Below, in pieces: positions 1 to 6,086 of a DNA stretch of 7,370 nt; the first letter of the stretch is position 1; each line of letters opens with the position of its first letter. Below the pieces are notes generated by a model. It had not been told where the DNA came from. It made no database searches and was given only the letters and a program-made list of their open reading frames with translations. This stretch comes from Fimbriimonadia bacterium (GTDB lineage Bacteria; Armatimonadota; Fimbriimonadia; Fimbriimonadales; Fimbriimonadaceae): contig JALGXY010000455.1 in assembly GCA_029824495.1 (NCBI GenBank), forward strand, positions 1-7,370. Reading direction: 5' to 3'. The position numbers and the translations under genes are program-made.

Positions 1-190
1 TTACGGCTGACATCTCTTTGCGCGGAACGCCAGAAATCCCCATGTGCTGCTGCAGCTTGAACGGGGCGCCAGCCAAAGCACGGTATTCATAGCCGAGACC
101 ATTGATGGCGTGGGCAAAGCCAGCGAGAATGGCGTCATCACCGAGGTTTCCGCAAGCGAAGTAACCAGCTAGGAGAAGGCGTCTGCTCAT
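1..190 (-). CDS. csaB: CsaB-like polysaccharide pyruvyl transferase, N-terminal part (cut by window edge)
   Basis: Only the first 63 codons are in the window; the gene continues past base 1. The translation begins MSRRLLLAGYFACGNLGDDA and goes on with ILAGFAHAINGLGYEYRAL. The G-Y-x-x-x-G-N-L-G-D-(D/E)-A-I-L block at residues 9-22 is the hallmark N-terminus of CsaB-type polysaccharide pyruvyl transferases. Members of this family transfer pyruvate from phosphoenolpyruvate to a cell-wall polysaccharide, giving the ketal that SLH-domain surface proteins bind. The ATG shares one base with the TGA of the upstream DUF5693 gene (TGATG), and an AAGGA Shine-Dalgarno lies 5 nt before it inside that gene, so translational coupling is likely. 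The family call rests on this motif and on the DUF5693 neighbour; the catalytic C-terminal half is not visible. The exact glycan substrate cannot be told. Confidence 0.82.
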   Translation of the reverse strand, partial: MSRRLLLAGYFACGNLGDDAILAGFAHAINGLGYEYRALAGAPFKLQQHMGISGVPRKEMSAV

Positions 191-1986
191 CAAGTTCCTT
201 CAGAAGGTTGTAGAGTGCTCTTGAATCCCTTTGAGAGCTGAATAATAGCCAGCCCCGCAACGGTGCCGATTATACCGCCGAGCAGCAGGCCAAGCCCTAC
301 GCGCTGAAGGCCGAGAATCACCGGTGTGTGAAGGTGCGCCAATGTATTGACCATGCAGGTTTGCCCTATCGCTCCAGCGCCGATCAGAACACAAGCCCAC
401 GGCTTCAACTCGGGGCGTTCCGCCGACTTCCAAAAGAGGATCAAACCGGTCAAAAGGGCAGGATGGCCGATCAGGAAGGCCTTTGTTCGAGGCCTGATCG
501 GCAAAAGCTGATCCAGTATTGAGCGGAACTGAAGCTCTAAAGAGCTGACGGCTCCACTGTCGTTGCCTGTTCGAATCAGCATAAAAAAGAGAACGCCGAG
601 AACGCCGGCAGAAAAGACCGCTGCACCCCAGACCATCGGCCTGTTAGCCGCCTGTTTTAGGTTGACCTGACTGCGCAGAACAAAGAGGCCGATGATGAAA
701 ATTGGAAGGAAATGGGCTGCTTTTACACCTCGAAACGCAATGTTCTGAAGCTGATAGCTCAGCCCTGTGAGTTCTCCAGCGACGATCAGGCCGCCAACAA
801 TACTGATCGCCGACATCGCCAGGAAGCATGTCCACGGATTCACCGCTCGTTTTTGGTTCAGGAAGGCTGCGTAGGCGATGATCGGTGTTGATGTCGCTGC
901 GAGCAGAACAAACAGCTGCCGCCCTGATTCGCCTTTGAAGGCCAGCAGCGCTGTTCCGATACAGAGCCCGATCCAGAGAACCTGAAGCCACCGCCTGCTG
1001 GTTGCAGCCAAGCCGAGCCAGGCCAAGCCGGGCACCGCTGCCAGAGGGATCAAAAAGGTGAGCCAAGCAGGAATCTTAGGCTCTGTCAATGGCCGTGGAA
1101 TTCGCACCTCCATGCCCGCTTCTCGAACACCACGTCTGACCTGCTGGATCAGCATATCAAAGCTGCCGAGAGGGTCTTCAGAAGTCCGGGTTGAAGGCCG
1201 CACAAGGACGAATCGGTTTGCCCGCTCGTGAACAGATTTGACCAGACGTTCAATCACAGCAGATCTCGCCATGCGAGTCACCTCGACCTGCTGAATCGCA
1301 TGAAGCCTGACCGTCTGCTCCTTCATGTGCTCTCGCATGAAGCCGTCCCCATCCATCGCCACAAACTCGGGAGACAGATAGACCATATCGAGTTCGTCGA
1401 GCACGTCAGCTGTATGACGCAGCAGCTTCTGACTTCCGGGAACTGAGTCGCCAGAAGGCAAAAGCCAGTCGGCACCGAGCGATTTCGACTCTTCGAGCGT
1501 CATCCGGATCGACTCTTCGGTCGCGCCTTGATGACCCGAGTGACGGGCGATGATCTGCAGGCCAGCCTCTCGGGCTGCTTCTGCGTGGGTCGGATTGATC
1601 CCAATCGGAATGTCTCCACCACTCTCTCGGATGCGGCTCCAATCGCTGTCGCCAAAAACAGCCTTTAGGTGACGCTCCATCCGGCCATCGACATTCGAGC
1701 CATCTTCTGCTCCGTACAACAGGCGATCAGAGATAACGTCTTCAACCGACTCTTCTGAGAGAGCGACGGCTGTCAGCCCTGATTTCTTGAGCTGTTTGAG
1801 AGCCTCAACGAGCGAGATCCCCTTGATGGCTGAAAGCTCATCGACTGCTGTGATGTCGGCTGCAATTCCAACCGCTCTGTTTCGGGCTTCTGCCTTGTGC
1901 CGCAAAGCGAGCGAATAGAGGCTGAGAATTGCGGCTGCAGCCAGAGACAGCGCTGCCCACCATGGCAGCTTAACTGGCAGCGTCAT
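190..1986 (-). CDS. DUF5693 family multi-pass membrane protein
   Basis: This 598-residue protein has one N-terminal membrane helix (about 9-28), a large soluble, presumably extracytoplasmic part (about 30-305), and then about eight or nine hydrophobic segments (about 307-328, 333-350, 357-376, 384-404, 423-437, 450-471, 503-518, 528-546 and 561-584). This layout matches DUF5693. Blocks I associate with that family are visible: RTGN at 472-475 after a membrane helix, RPRTKAFLIGHP at 498-509, and NTLAHLHTPVILGLQR at 547-562. The biochemical function is unknown. DUF5693 genes are known to sit next to csaB in other bacteria, as here, which suggests a role in making or exporting a cell-surface polysaccharide; that is inference. 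The ATG start overlaps the end of the rhomboid gene by 17 nt, and the stop overlaps the csaB-like start by one base. The Shine-Dalgarno is weak (AGAGG, about 10 nt upstream). No terminator or promoter separates the three genes. Confidence 0.88.
   Translation of the reverse strand: MTLPVKLPWWAALSLAAAAILSLYSLALRHKAEARNRAVGIAADITAVDELSAIKGISLVEALKQLKKSGLTAVALSEESVEDVISDRLLYGAEDGSNVDGRMERHLKAVFGDSDWSRIRESGGDIPIGINPTHAEAAREAGLQIIARHSGHQGATEESIRMTLEESKSLGADWLLPSGDSVPGSQKLLRHTADVLDELDMVYLSPEFVAMDGDGFMREHMKEQTVRLHAIQQVEVTRMARSAVIERLVKSVHERANRFVLVRPSTRTSEDPLGSFDMLIQQVRRGVREAGMEVRIPRPLTEPKIPAWLTFLIPLAAVPGLAWLGLAATSRRWLQVLWIGLCIGTALLAFKGESGRQLFVLLAATSTPIIAYAAFLNQKRAVNPWTCFLAMSAISIVGGLIVAGELTGLSYQLQNIAFRGVKAAHFLPIFIIGLFVLRSQVNLKQAANRPMVWGAAVFSAGVLGVLFFMLIRTGNDSGAVSSLELQFRSILDQLLPIRPRTKAFLIGHPALLTGLILFWKSAERPELKPWACVLIGAGAIGQTCMVNTLAHLHTPVILGLQRVGLGLLLGGIIGTVAGLAIIQLSKGFKSTLQPSEGT
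196..200 (-). promoter_or_regulatory. Shine-Dalgarno of the csaB-like gene
   Basis: On the minus strand AAGGA stands 5 nt upstream of the ATG at 190-188, inside the last codons of the DUF5693 gene. It supports this start and reinitiation after the TGATG junction. It is one of the clearer ribosome binding sites in the window. Confidence 0.55.
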
Positions 1987-2665
1987 ACTCTTTGAGCCTC
2001 TTCTCGGTTGCTTCGAGCACCTTCTCAGATCCTCCCATCAATTGGACGGTCAACATGCCCGCCATGAATCCGCCAGCATGCGCCCAATTCGCCACATTTT
2101 CCTGCGGAAAGAGAATCTGCCACAAGAACCAGATCCCCAAGAGGATGAAGGCCCTCACTTTAAACGTCCAGAAGACGACCGGCAATACGATGAATTCGAT
2201 CTTGTTTGAGGGGTAGAGCAGAAGGTAGCAGCCCAAAACACCGCCGATCGCGCCGGAAGCTCCCATGAGCGGCTGGGCGGAGGAGGTGTTCACAAAAATG
2301 TGTGCCCCGGTCGCGATGATCCCCCAGAAAAGATAGTAGATGACGAATCGCCAGCCTCCCAACGCTCGCTCAATAGTCGGACCGAAAGCCTGAAGAAAGA
2401 GCATGTTGACAAACAGGTGCCAGATGTTCGCATGCAGAAACATGCTGGTGTAGATCTTGCCCAGTTCGAAGAGATTGCCCTCTTTGTCCTGCGAGAAGAC
2501 CATCGAAATCTCGAGCGGCTCAACGCCTAGATCACCAAAAACGACAGGAGGGCCGAAGAGCTGGAACTGCCGAGACCACAGAAAAATAAACGTATTGATG
2601 ATGATGATCGACCAGACCACCAGCGGCAGGGGGCGATTTCGCGAGCTGTCGCGAATGGGGATCAT
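1970..2665 (-). CDS. Rhomboid family intramembrane serine protease
   Basis: This 231-residue integral membrane protein carries all the rhomboid signatures. They are H78-A-N-x-x-H83-x-x-x-N87 in the second core helix (LHANIWHLFVNMLF), the nucleophile Ser137 in GASGAIGG, and the catalytic His196 in NWAHAGGFMAG. A first membrane helix lies at about 15-30, preceded by the MIPIRD start common in bacterial members. The remaining helices are at about 78-95, 105-124, 135-150, 158-184 and 194-210. The short C-terminus (211-231) is charged and cytoplasmic-looking. With Ser and His both present it should be an active protease that cuts transmembrane segments of substrates within the membrane; the substrates are unknown. 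It is the first gene of the minus-strand unit with DUF5693 and csaB. No good Shine-Dalgarno precedes the ATG; a TAAACT box ends 8 nt upstream, so near-leaderless initiation is possible. Subfamily and biological role are not resolvable. Confidence 0.93.
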   Translation of the reverse strand: MIPIRDSSRNRPLPLVVWSIIIINTFIFLWSRQFQLFGPPVVFGDLGVEPLEISMVFSQDKEGNLFELGKIYTSMFLHANIWHLFVNMLFLQAFGPTIERALGGWRFVIYYLFWGIIATGAHIFVNTSSAQPLMGASGAIGGVLGCYLLLYPSNKIEFIVLPVVFWTFKVRAFILLGIWFLWQILFPQENVANWAHAGGFMAGMLTVQLMGGSEKVLEATEKRLKEYDAAS

Positions 2666-2726
2666 CTGAAGTTAGTTTACCAATCCTTCCTCAACACCGG
2701 GAAATGCAGGCCTGGTCGGTCGCCAA

Positions 2727-2762
2727 TTGATGCGCATTTGATGCTGTTTTTCCTGTGCGCAC
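2727..2762. promoter_or_regulatory. Putative operator: two TGCGCA-core palindromes and a TTGATGC direct repeat
   Basis: In the divergent intergenic region ATGCGCAT (2730-2737) and GTGCGCAC (2755-2762) are perfect 8-bp palindromes with the same TGCGCA core, centred 25 bp apart. TTGATGC occurs at 2727-2733 and again at 2738-2744, an 11-bp period, about one helical turn. The cluster lies just upstream of the TAAAAT box at 2784. Such an arrangement could bind a dimeric regulator between the rhomboid and hydrolase genes, but short GC-rich palindromes also occur by chance. No known regulator motif is recognised. Confidence 0.25.
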
Positions 2763-2783
2763 CCCTGCAGAGGCTCCGGGGCG

Positions 2784-2789
2784 ATAAAA
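2784..2789 (+). promoter_or_regulatory. Possible -10 box (TAAAAT) of the hydrolase gene
   Basis: TAAAAT differs from TATAAT at one base and stands in otherwise GC-rich sequence. A transcript starting at the usual distance downstream would begin near 2796, right at the TTG that opens the longest hydrolase frame, so leaderless initiation is conceivable. No convincing -35 box is seen 16-18 bp upstream. Confidence 0.3.
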
Positions 2790-2849
2790 TGAGCGTTGCG
2801 CCGGGTCTTTGCCAGCTTCTGGGCTGGTCGACCGGTTTCGCCGAGTGCT

Positions 2850-4100
2850 ATGCGAGAATCTCAATCGAATAGGATCGGCTGCTGGACGAGACCCACGGCA
2901 GCGAAATGGATGACACTGGCATTGGTTGTCTTGTCTCTTGCGGCAGGTGCATTGCCTGCTGCAGCACAGGAAGGGATGCCCGATATCACCGAGCCTCTTC
3001 CGAGAGTGAACGCTCGGCCCTGGCGCGAGATTGAGCGGGATCAATTCACAGTTGTCTACGAGCAGAAACTGCCGTCTCCCGTCAGCGTCGAACACGCAGT
3101 CAACGGCCTGATCCACCTGCGAGTCTATGTCCCTCAGCGGCCAAATCCAGTGCCGCCGGTGATCATCACGCATTATTGGGGCGCCACCGATCTGCGTCTT
3201 GAGAATGAGCTTGCAGAGAAACTGGCTGCTCGCGGCATGGCGGCGGTCATCATGACCCTGCCCTATCATCTGGAGCGAAACCCAGAGGGCTATCGGTCTG
3301 GGGAGCTTGCGATCCGAGACAAGCCCCAAGAGATGGTCGATTTCATCACCCAGGCGACCCTCGATATCAAGCGAACTGTCGACTGGATCGAGACCAAGAG
3401 TGAGTTCGACGCCAGCTCCATTGGCCTGAGCGGCACAAGCCTCGGTGCGATGGTCAGCTCGCTCGCCTATGCTGTTGAGCCGAGAATCAAGAGCGCGAGC
3501 TTCCTTTTGGGCGGGGCTGATTTCGCTGAAGTCCTCTGGTCCTCATCAAGAGTCGTACAGCAGCGGCGAAAGCTGCGTAAAAACGGCTGGACAAAGGAGA
3601 AAGTTGCTGAGGTTCTTGCGCCGGTTGAGCCGCTCAACTTCTTAAAACAGGATGGGCGTCAAACCTTTGTGGTGCGAGCCAAGTACGACACTGTCGTTCC
3701 GCCAGTCGCTGCTGAAAAGCTGATTGCTGCCTTGGGAGACCCTCATCAGCTTGTGCTGGAGACAGGCCATTACGGCGGAGCGCTCGTCTACTCAAAACTC
3801 CTGCGAACAACGGCTCGGTTTTTCGATGCGGCTCTCAGAGATGTCTCGTTTACAGCGCCCGATACCTTTTATTCGCCCACGATCCGACTTGGGCTGCAGA
3901 TGAATGGCGACTCTGGGCTTCAGTTCGCTGCCGGGCTCGATGTCTGGAGAGCCGGAGACAAAGGGTTCGCTGCGATGATGCTGACTCCGCGAGGTGCTCA
4001 GGCATTCATCGGCCACAAAATCAACGACCAATATTCGCTCGGTGCATCGGTGACAAGAAAGCGAATCACGTGGGGCCTGTTTTGGGGAATAGTCCTGTAG
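2850..4100 (+). CDS. Secreted alpha/beta hydrolase with beta-rich C-terminal extension
   Basis: From the ATG at 2850 this is 416 residues. A long basic n-region is followed by a hydrophobic stretch (MTLALVVLSLAAGALPAAAQ, residues 21-40) ending in an AAA-Q signal-peptidase site, so the protein is exported. The hydrolase fold spans about 60-330. PPVIITHYWGAT is the strand and turn expected near the oxyanion hole, GTSLG holds the nucleophile Ser197, Asp280 lies in KYDTVVPP, and His307 in ETGHYGG; the triad looks complete. The substrate is unknown; dienelactone-hydrolase-like esterases or peptidases are possibilities. The last 75-80 residues (about 338-416) lie outside the fold and alternate polar and hydrophobic residues like beta-hairpins. 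The start is uncertain: the frame stays open to a TTG at 2796, adding 18 residues behind a TAAAAT box, and the ATG at 2910 would leave a signal peptide without basic residues. None has a clear Shine-Dalgarno. Confidence 0.85.
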   Translation: MRESQSNRIGCWTRPTAAKWMTLALVVLSLAAGALPAAAQEGMPDITEPLPRVNARPWREIERDQFTVVYEQKLPSPVSVEHAVNGLIHLRVYVPQRPNPVPPVIITHYWGATDLRLENELAEKLAARGMAAVIMTLPYHLERNPEGYRSGELAIRDKPQEMVDFITQATLDIKRTVDWIETKSEFDASSIGLSGTSLGAMVSSLAYAVEPRIKSASFLLGGADFAEVLWSSSRVVQQRRKLRKNGWTKEKVAEVLAPVEPLNFLKQDGRQTFVVRAKYDTVVPPVAAEKLIAALGDPHQLVLETGHYGGALVYSKLLRTTARFFDAALRDVSFTAPDTFYSPTIRLGLQMNGDSGLQFAAGLDVWRAGDKGFAAMMLTPRGAQAFIGHKINDQYSLGASVTRKRITWGLFWGIVL

Positions 4101-4111
4101 ATCCTCTGGTG

Positions 4112-4861
4112 ATGGTGGCGCGAAGGTGCCTGCTTGCGACCTACGAGTCGCTCGCCTCGGCTGTGCCAGAAACCAAGTTCGAGGAGAAGTATGGCTGGCG
4201 GCTTGTTCTCGGCCCAGAGGACATGAGCTTCTGCAACTGTGCCGGTGGTTTTGACCTCGGCGCCCCAGATGCGAGAAGAGCCGTTCGTGAGCTCGCTCTA
4301 AAGTCGATCGAACGCCCGGCCCTCGTTGTCTACTCAATCACGGGTGATCAGCCAGAGACTATTCCAGCCGTGCTCGAAGAGGAGGGTTTTCGTACAAAGC
4401 ACCAGCTGGTGCAGATGGCTCTGCGCCCGACACCGATCGAGCCAGAAGCGGATCTAAAGGAGGCTCCCAATATGATCCTGCGCCGGTCGATCGCCATGTT
4501 TATGTCGACTCAGTTCTTCAGCTCATCCCCACGAGAGTATCGACGAAAGATCTCGCAGGCGACTGCAGCATCAAACCACAGGATCTTTGCCTACGGGCAC
4601 CTGCACGCCCCGGCTGGAGCGGTCATGACCAGCGAATCTGAGGAGTCGCTCGGGATCTTCAACCTGTGTGTTCGCGAGGGCATCAGGGGAGAAGGGCTCG
4701 GCACAAGAATGGTGAAGACTCTCCAGGCAGAAGCAGCCGAAAAAGGACTGCCGATCATTCTTCAGTGCGAAGCAGGGCTGACCAATTGGTACGAGCGGCT
4801 CGGATTTGAGAAGATCGGCATCGTCAGATGGTATCGATTTGACCCATTTCTTCGTCGGTAA
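4112..4861 (+). CDS. GNAT family N-acetyltransferase, apparently with two GNAT-like domains
   Basis: Read from the ATG at 4112 this is 249 residues, cytoplasmic, with no signal peptide. The C-terminal half (about 125-249) is a GNAT domain. LGIFNLCVREGIRGEGLGTRMV carries the R192-x-x-G-x-G197 acetyl-CoA pyrophosphate loop after the central strand, and NWYERLGFEKIGIVRWYRF (about 225-243) is the usual motif B ending. The N-terminal half lacks that loop but ends in VLEEEGFRTKHQLVQMAL, which resembles the same GF-then-strand ending, so a degenerate first GNAT copy is likely. The enzyme should move acetyl from acetyl-CoA to an amine; the acceptor is unknown. It follows the hydrolase closely. The ATG lies 11 nt after that stop, while GTG codons at 4070 (30-nt overlap) and 4109 are alternative starts. 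No Shine-Dalgarno decides between them. Cotranscription with the hydrolase is likely; a functional link is not shown. Confidence 0.82.
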   Translation: MVARRCLLATYESLASAVPETKFEEKYGWRLVLGPEDMSFCNCAGGFDLGAPDARRAVRELALKSIERPALVVYSITGDQPETIPAVLEEEGFRTKHQLVQMALRPTPIEPEADLKEAPNMILRRSIAMFMSTQFFSSSPREYRRKISQATAASNHRIFAYGHLHAPAGAVMTSESEESLGIFNLCVREGIRGEGLGTRMVKTLQAEAAEKGLPIILQCEAGLTNWYERLGFEKIGIVRWYRFDPFLRR

Positions 4862-4905
4862 GCCCTAGCCTGTCCCGGGCTGATTCTCCCAGGTCTCCAT
4901 AATCG

Positions 4906-4920
4906 AGACAAGCCTTGTCT
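4906..4920. repeat. Inverted repeat upstream of mdh
   Basis: AGACAA and TTGTCT form a perfect 6-bp inverted repeat around a 3-nt centre (GCC), ending 17 nt before the mdh ATG. A CATAAT hexamer at 4898-4903 just upstream resembles a -10 box, which would put the repeat at the transcription start as an operator or as a small 5' hairpin. The repeat is short and could be chance; no good -35 box is seen. Confidence 0.3.
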
Positions 4921-4937
4921 TAGAGGCGGATCTGAAT

Positions 4938-5867
4938 ATGAAAGTCAGCATCATTGGCGGAGGCGGCCGTGTCGGAGCAGACGCTGCGTTCGCACTCCAG
5001 CTTGGAGGAATTGTCAACGAAATCGCTCTGGTTGATGTCAACCTAGAGATGGCTGCCGGAGAGGCGCTCGACCTGCGCCACGGCGCTGCTCTGACAGCAA
5101 ACCAGACCTTCACCAGCGGCAGCTACGAGGCCTGCGAAGGATCAGACTGTGTGGTCATCACCGCCGGTCTGCGCCGCAAGCCGGACGAGAGCCGACTCGA
5201 CCTGATCAACCGCAATGTCGGTCTGTTCACAGGCATCCTTGAGTCGCTCAAAGATGTCAAGCTGCCCGAGACCGCAACGATCCTGGTCGTCAGCAACCCG
5301 GTCGACATCCTGACCCACCTGACCGTCGAAGCCGGCCTTCTGCCCGCTTCTCAGGTTCTGGGCCTCGGAACAGTTCTCGACACAGCGCGATTCCGATCTC
5401 TGCTCGCTGACCACTTTAAGGTCGCTGCCACAGACGTCAAGGCCACCATCCTGGGTGAGCATGGCGATTCGATGGTTCCGATCTGGTCGAGCGCGACCAT
5501 CGGCGGCGTGAACATGAACTCGATCCCCGCCTTCAACGATGAGCTGGGCGAGGAGATCTTCCAGTTCACCAAGAAGTCTGGCGCTGAGGTTATTCGACAG
5601 AAGGGCGGCGCAGGCCGTGCCGTCGGCATTTCTATCAAAGAGGTTGTCGAGGGCATCGCTCTGGACGACGGTCGACTGCTGCCTGTCTCCTCTGCACAGA
5701 ACGGCGTTCTCGGCATCTCCGACATCTCACTTTCTCTCCCGACTGTGGTCGGCCGAGCAGGTGCTGTCGAAGTCTGGGAGCCGGCTGTCAGCGACAGCGA
5801 GCGCGAACTGCTGCACAAGTCAGCGGCGAGCCTGAAAGAGACCTTCGCTCTCGTGAAGGGTCAGTAA
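4938..5867 (+). CDS. mdh: Malate dehydrogenase, NAD-dependent, LDH-like type
   Basis: This full-length 309-residue cytoplasmic enzyme oxidises malate to oxaloacetate with NAD in the citric acid cycle. The N-terminal nucleotide-binding fold shows IIGGGGRVG (residues 5-13, in place of the usual GAGxVG) and Asp33 at the end of the second strand, which favours NAD over NADP. The active site is complete: Arg86 in DESRLDL, Asn120 in VSNPVD, Asp148 and Arg151 in LDTARFR, and His175 in GEHGDS. Substrate choice points to malate. Arg80 stands where lactate dehydrogenases have Gln (AGLRRKP against AGxxQKP), and Ala225 stands where they have Thr. The surrounding sequence (GEHGDS, WSSATIGG, SRLDLINRN) is lactate-dehydrogenase-like, so a 2-hydroxyacid dehydrogenase of other specificity remains the main alternative. 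A GAGGCGGA ribosome-binding region ends 7 nt before the ATG. The 76-nt gap after the GNAT gene and the terminator behind it suggest its own transcript, or the end of the block. Confidence 0.92.
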   Translation: MKVSIIGGGGRVGADAAFALQLGGIVNEIALVDVNLEMAAGEALDLRHGAALTANQTFTSGSYEACEGSDCVVITAGLRRKPDESRLDLINRNVGLFTGILESLKDVKLPETATILVVSNPVDILTHLTVEAGLLPASQVLGLGTVLDTARFRSLLADHFKVAATDVKATILGEHGDSMVPIWSSATIGGVNMNSIPAFNDELGEEIFQFTKKSGAEVIRQKGGAGRAVGISIKEVVEGIALDDGRLLPVSSAQNGVLGISDISLSLPTVVGRAGAVEVWEPAVSDSERELLHKSAASLKETFALVKGQ

Positions 5868-5891
5868 GCTCCTTCTCGGTTCAAATCAAGC

Positions 5892-5924
5892 AAGCCCTCT
5901 CCGTACTGCGGAGGGGGCTTTTTC
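5892..5924 (+). terminator. Intrinsic terminator after mdh
   Basis: A 12-bp stem (AAGCCCTCTCCG at 5892-5903 pairing with CGGAGGGGGCTT at 5909-5920, one T-G wobble) closes a 5-nt loop and runs into a T-rich stretch (TTTTT followed by CGTCTTTCTT). It starts 24 nt after the mdh stop. It is a textbook rho-independent terminator and separates mdh from the downstream genes. Confidence 0.92.
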
Positions 5925-5980
5925 GTCTTTCTTCTGGATGAAATGAAAAATCTGGGCGTTTCAGCGCTCTTAATAAGCAT

Positions 5981-5986
5981 GGAGAG
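5981..5986 (+). promoter_or_regulatory. Shine-Dalgarno of the 30-residue small ORF
   Basis: GGAGAG lies 7 nt before the ATG at 5994 and favours that start over the in-frame ATG at 5979, which has none. An AT-rich TTAATAAG just upstream (5970-5977) could be the -10 box of a promoter placed after the mdh terminator; no -35 is evident. Confidence 0.45.
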
Positions 5987-5993
5987 ACTGGCA

Positions 5994-6086
5994 ATGGCCA
6001 ACAACGATGAGGGCAAACACGGCACCTGGTACTGGATGCCGCCCGGTCACATTGGCTCAGGATCTGGAGGGAGCATCAACCCATGA
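5994..6086 (+). CDS. Small 30-residue ORF coupled to the downstream secreted-protein gene
   Basis: An open frame starting at ATG 5994 encodes a 30-residue peptide. It begins MANNDEGKHGTWYWMPPGH and ends in a Gly/Ser-rich tail (IGSGSGGSINP). It lies between the mdh terminator and the secreted-protein gene, has a well-spaced GGAGAG Shine-Dalgarno, and its TGA overlaps the next ATG in the classic ATGA arrangement. These signs argue for real translation, either as a functional small protein or as a coupling leader. The peptide is polar with an aromatic patch (W-Y-W); it has no membrane segment and no signal peptide. The Gly/Ser codons double as the Shine-Dalgarno region of the next gene, so part of that composition may come from the RNA signal. 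I do not recognise the family. An in-frame ATG at 5979 would add five residues. Confidence 0.5.
   Translation: MANNDEGKHGTWYWMPPGHIGSGSGGSINP
6066..6073 (+). promoter_or_regulatory. Shine-Dalgarno of the secreted-protein gene
   Basis: GGAGGGAG ends 9 nt before the ATG at 6083 and sits inside the 3' end of the small ORF. It is the strongest purine-rich ribosome binding site in the window and supports the 6083 start. Confidence 0.6.

Noticed and set aside
644..1066. 140-codon minus-strand ORF inside the DUF5693 gene
   Set aside because: Same strand, shifted frame, Arg/Ser/Gly-rich with no hydrophobic segments, while the main frame gives clear membrane helices with DUF5693 motifs.
2316..2665. 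Rhomboid read as an inactive pseudoprotease
   Set aside because: Both Ser137 (GASG) and His196 (AHAGG) are present with the conserved H/N helix, so there is no evidence of inactivation.
2691..3329. 212-codon minus-strand ORF opposite the hydrolase
   Set aside because: It is rich in Cys, Arg and His with no domain features and lies opposite a well-supported gene with signal peptide and catalytic motifs; it is a shadow frame.
3792..4337. 181-codon minus-strand ORF across the hydrolase/GNAT junction
   Set aside because: Low-complexity Arg/Ser-rich translation antisense to two recognised genes; no supporting start signal.
4861..4888. AGCCC/GGGCT and CCTG/CAGG dyads after the GNAT stop as a terminator
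   Set aside because: Arms are only 4-5 bp, the loops are long, and no T-tract follows.
5351..5818. 155-codon minus-strand ORF inside mdh
   Set aside because: Ser/Pro/Thr-rich antisense reading of a strongly conserved dehydrogenase; typical shadow.
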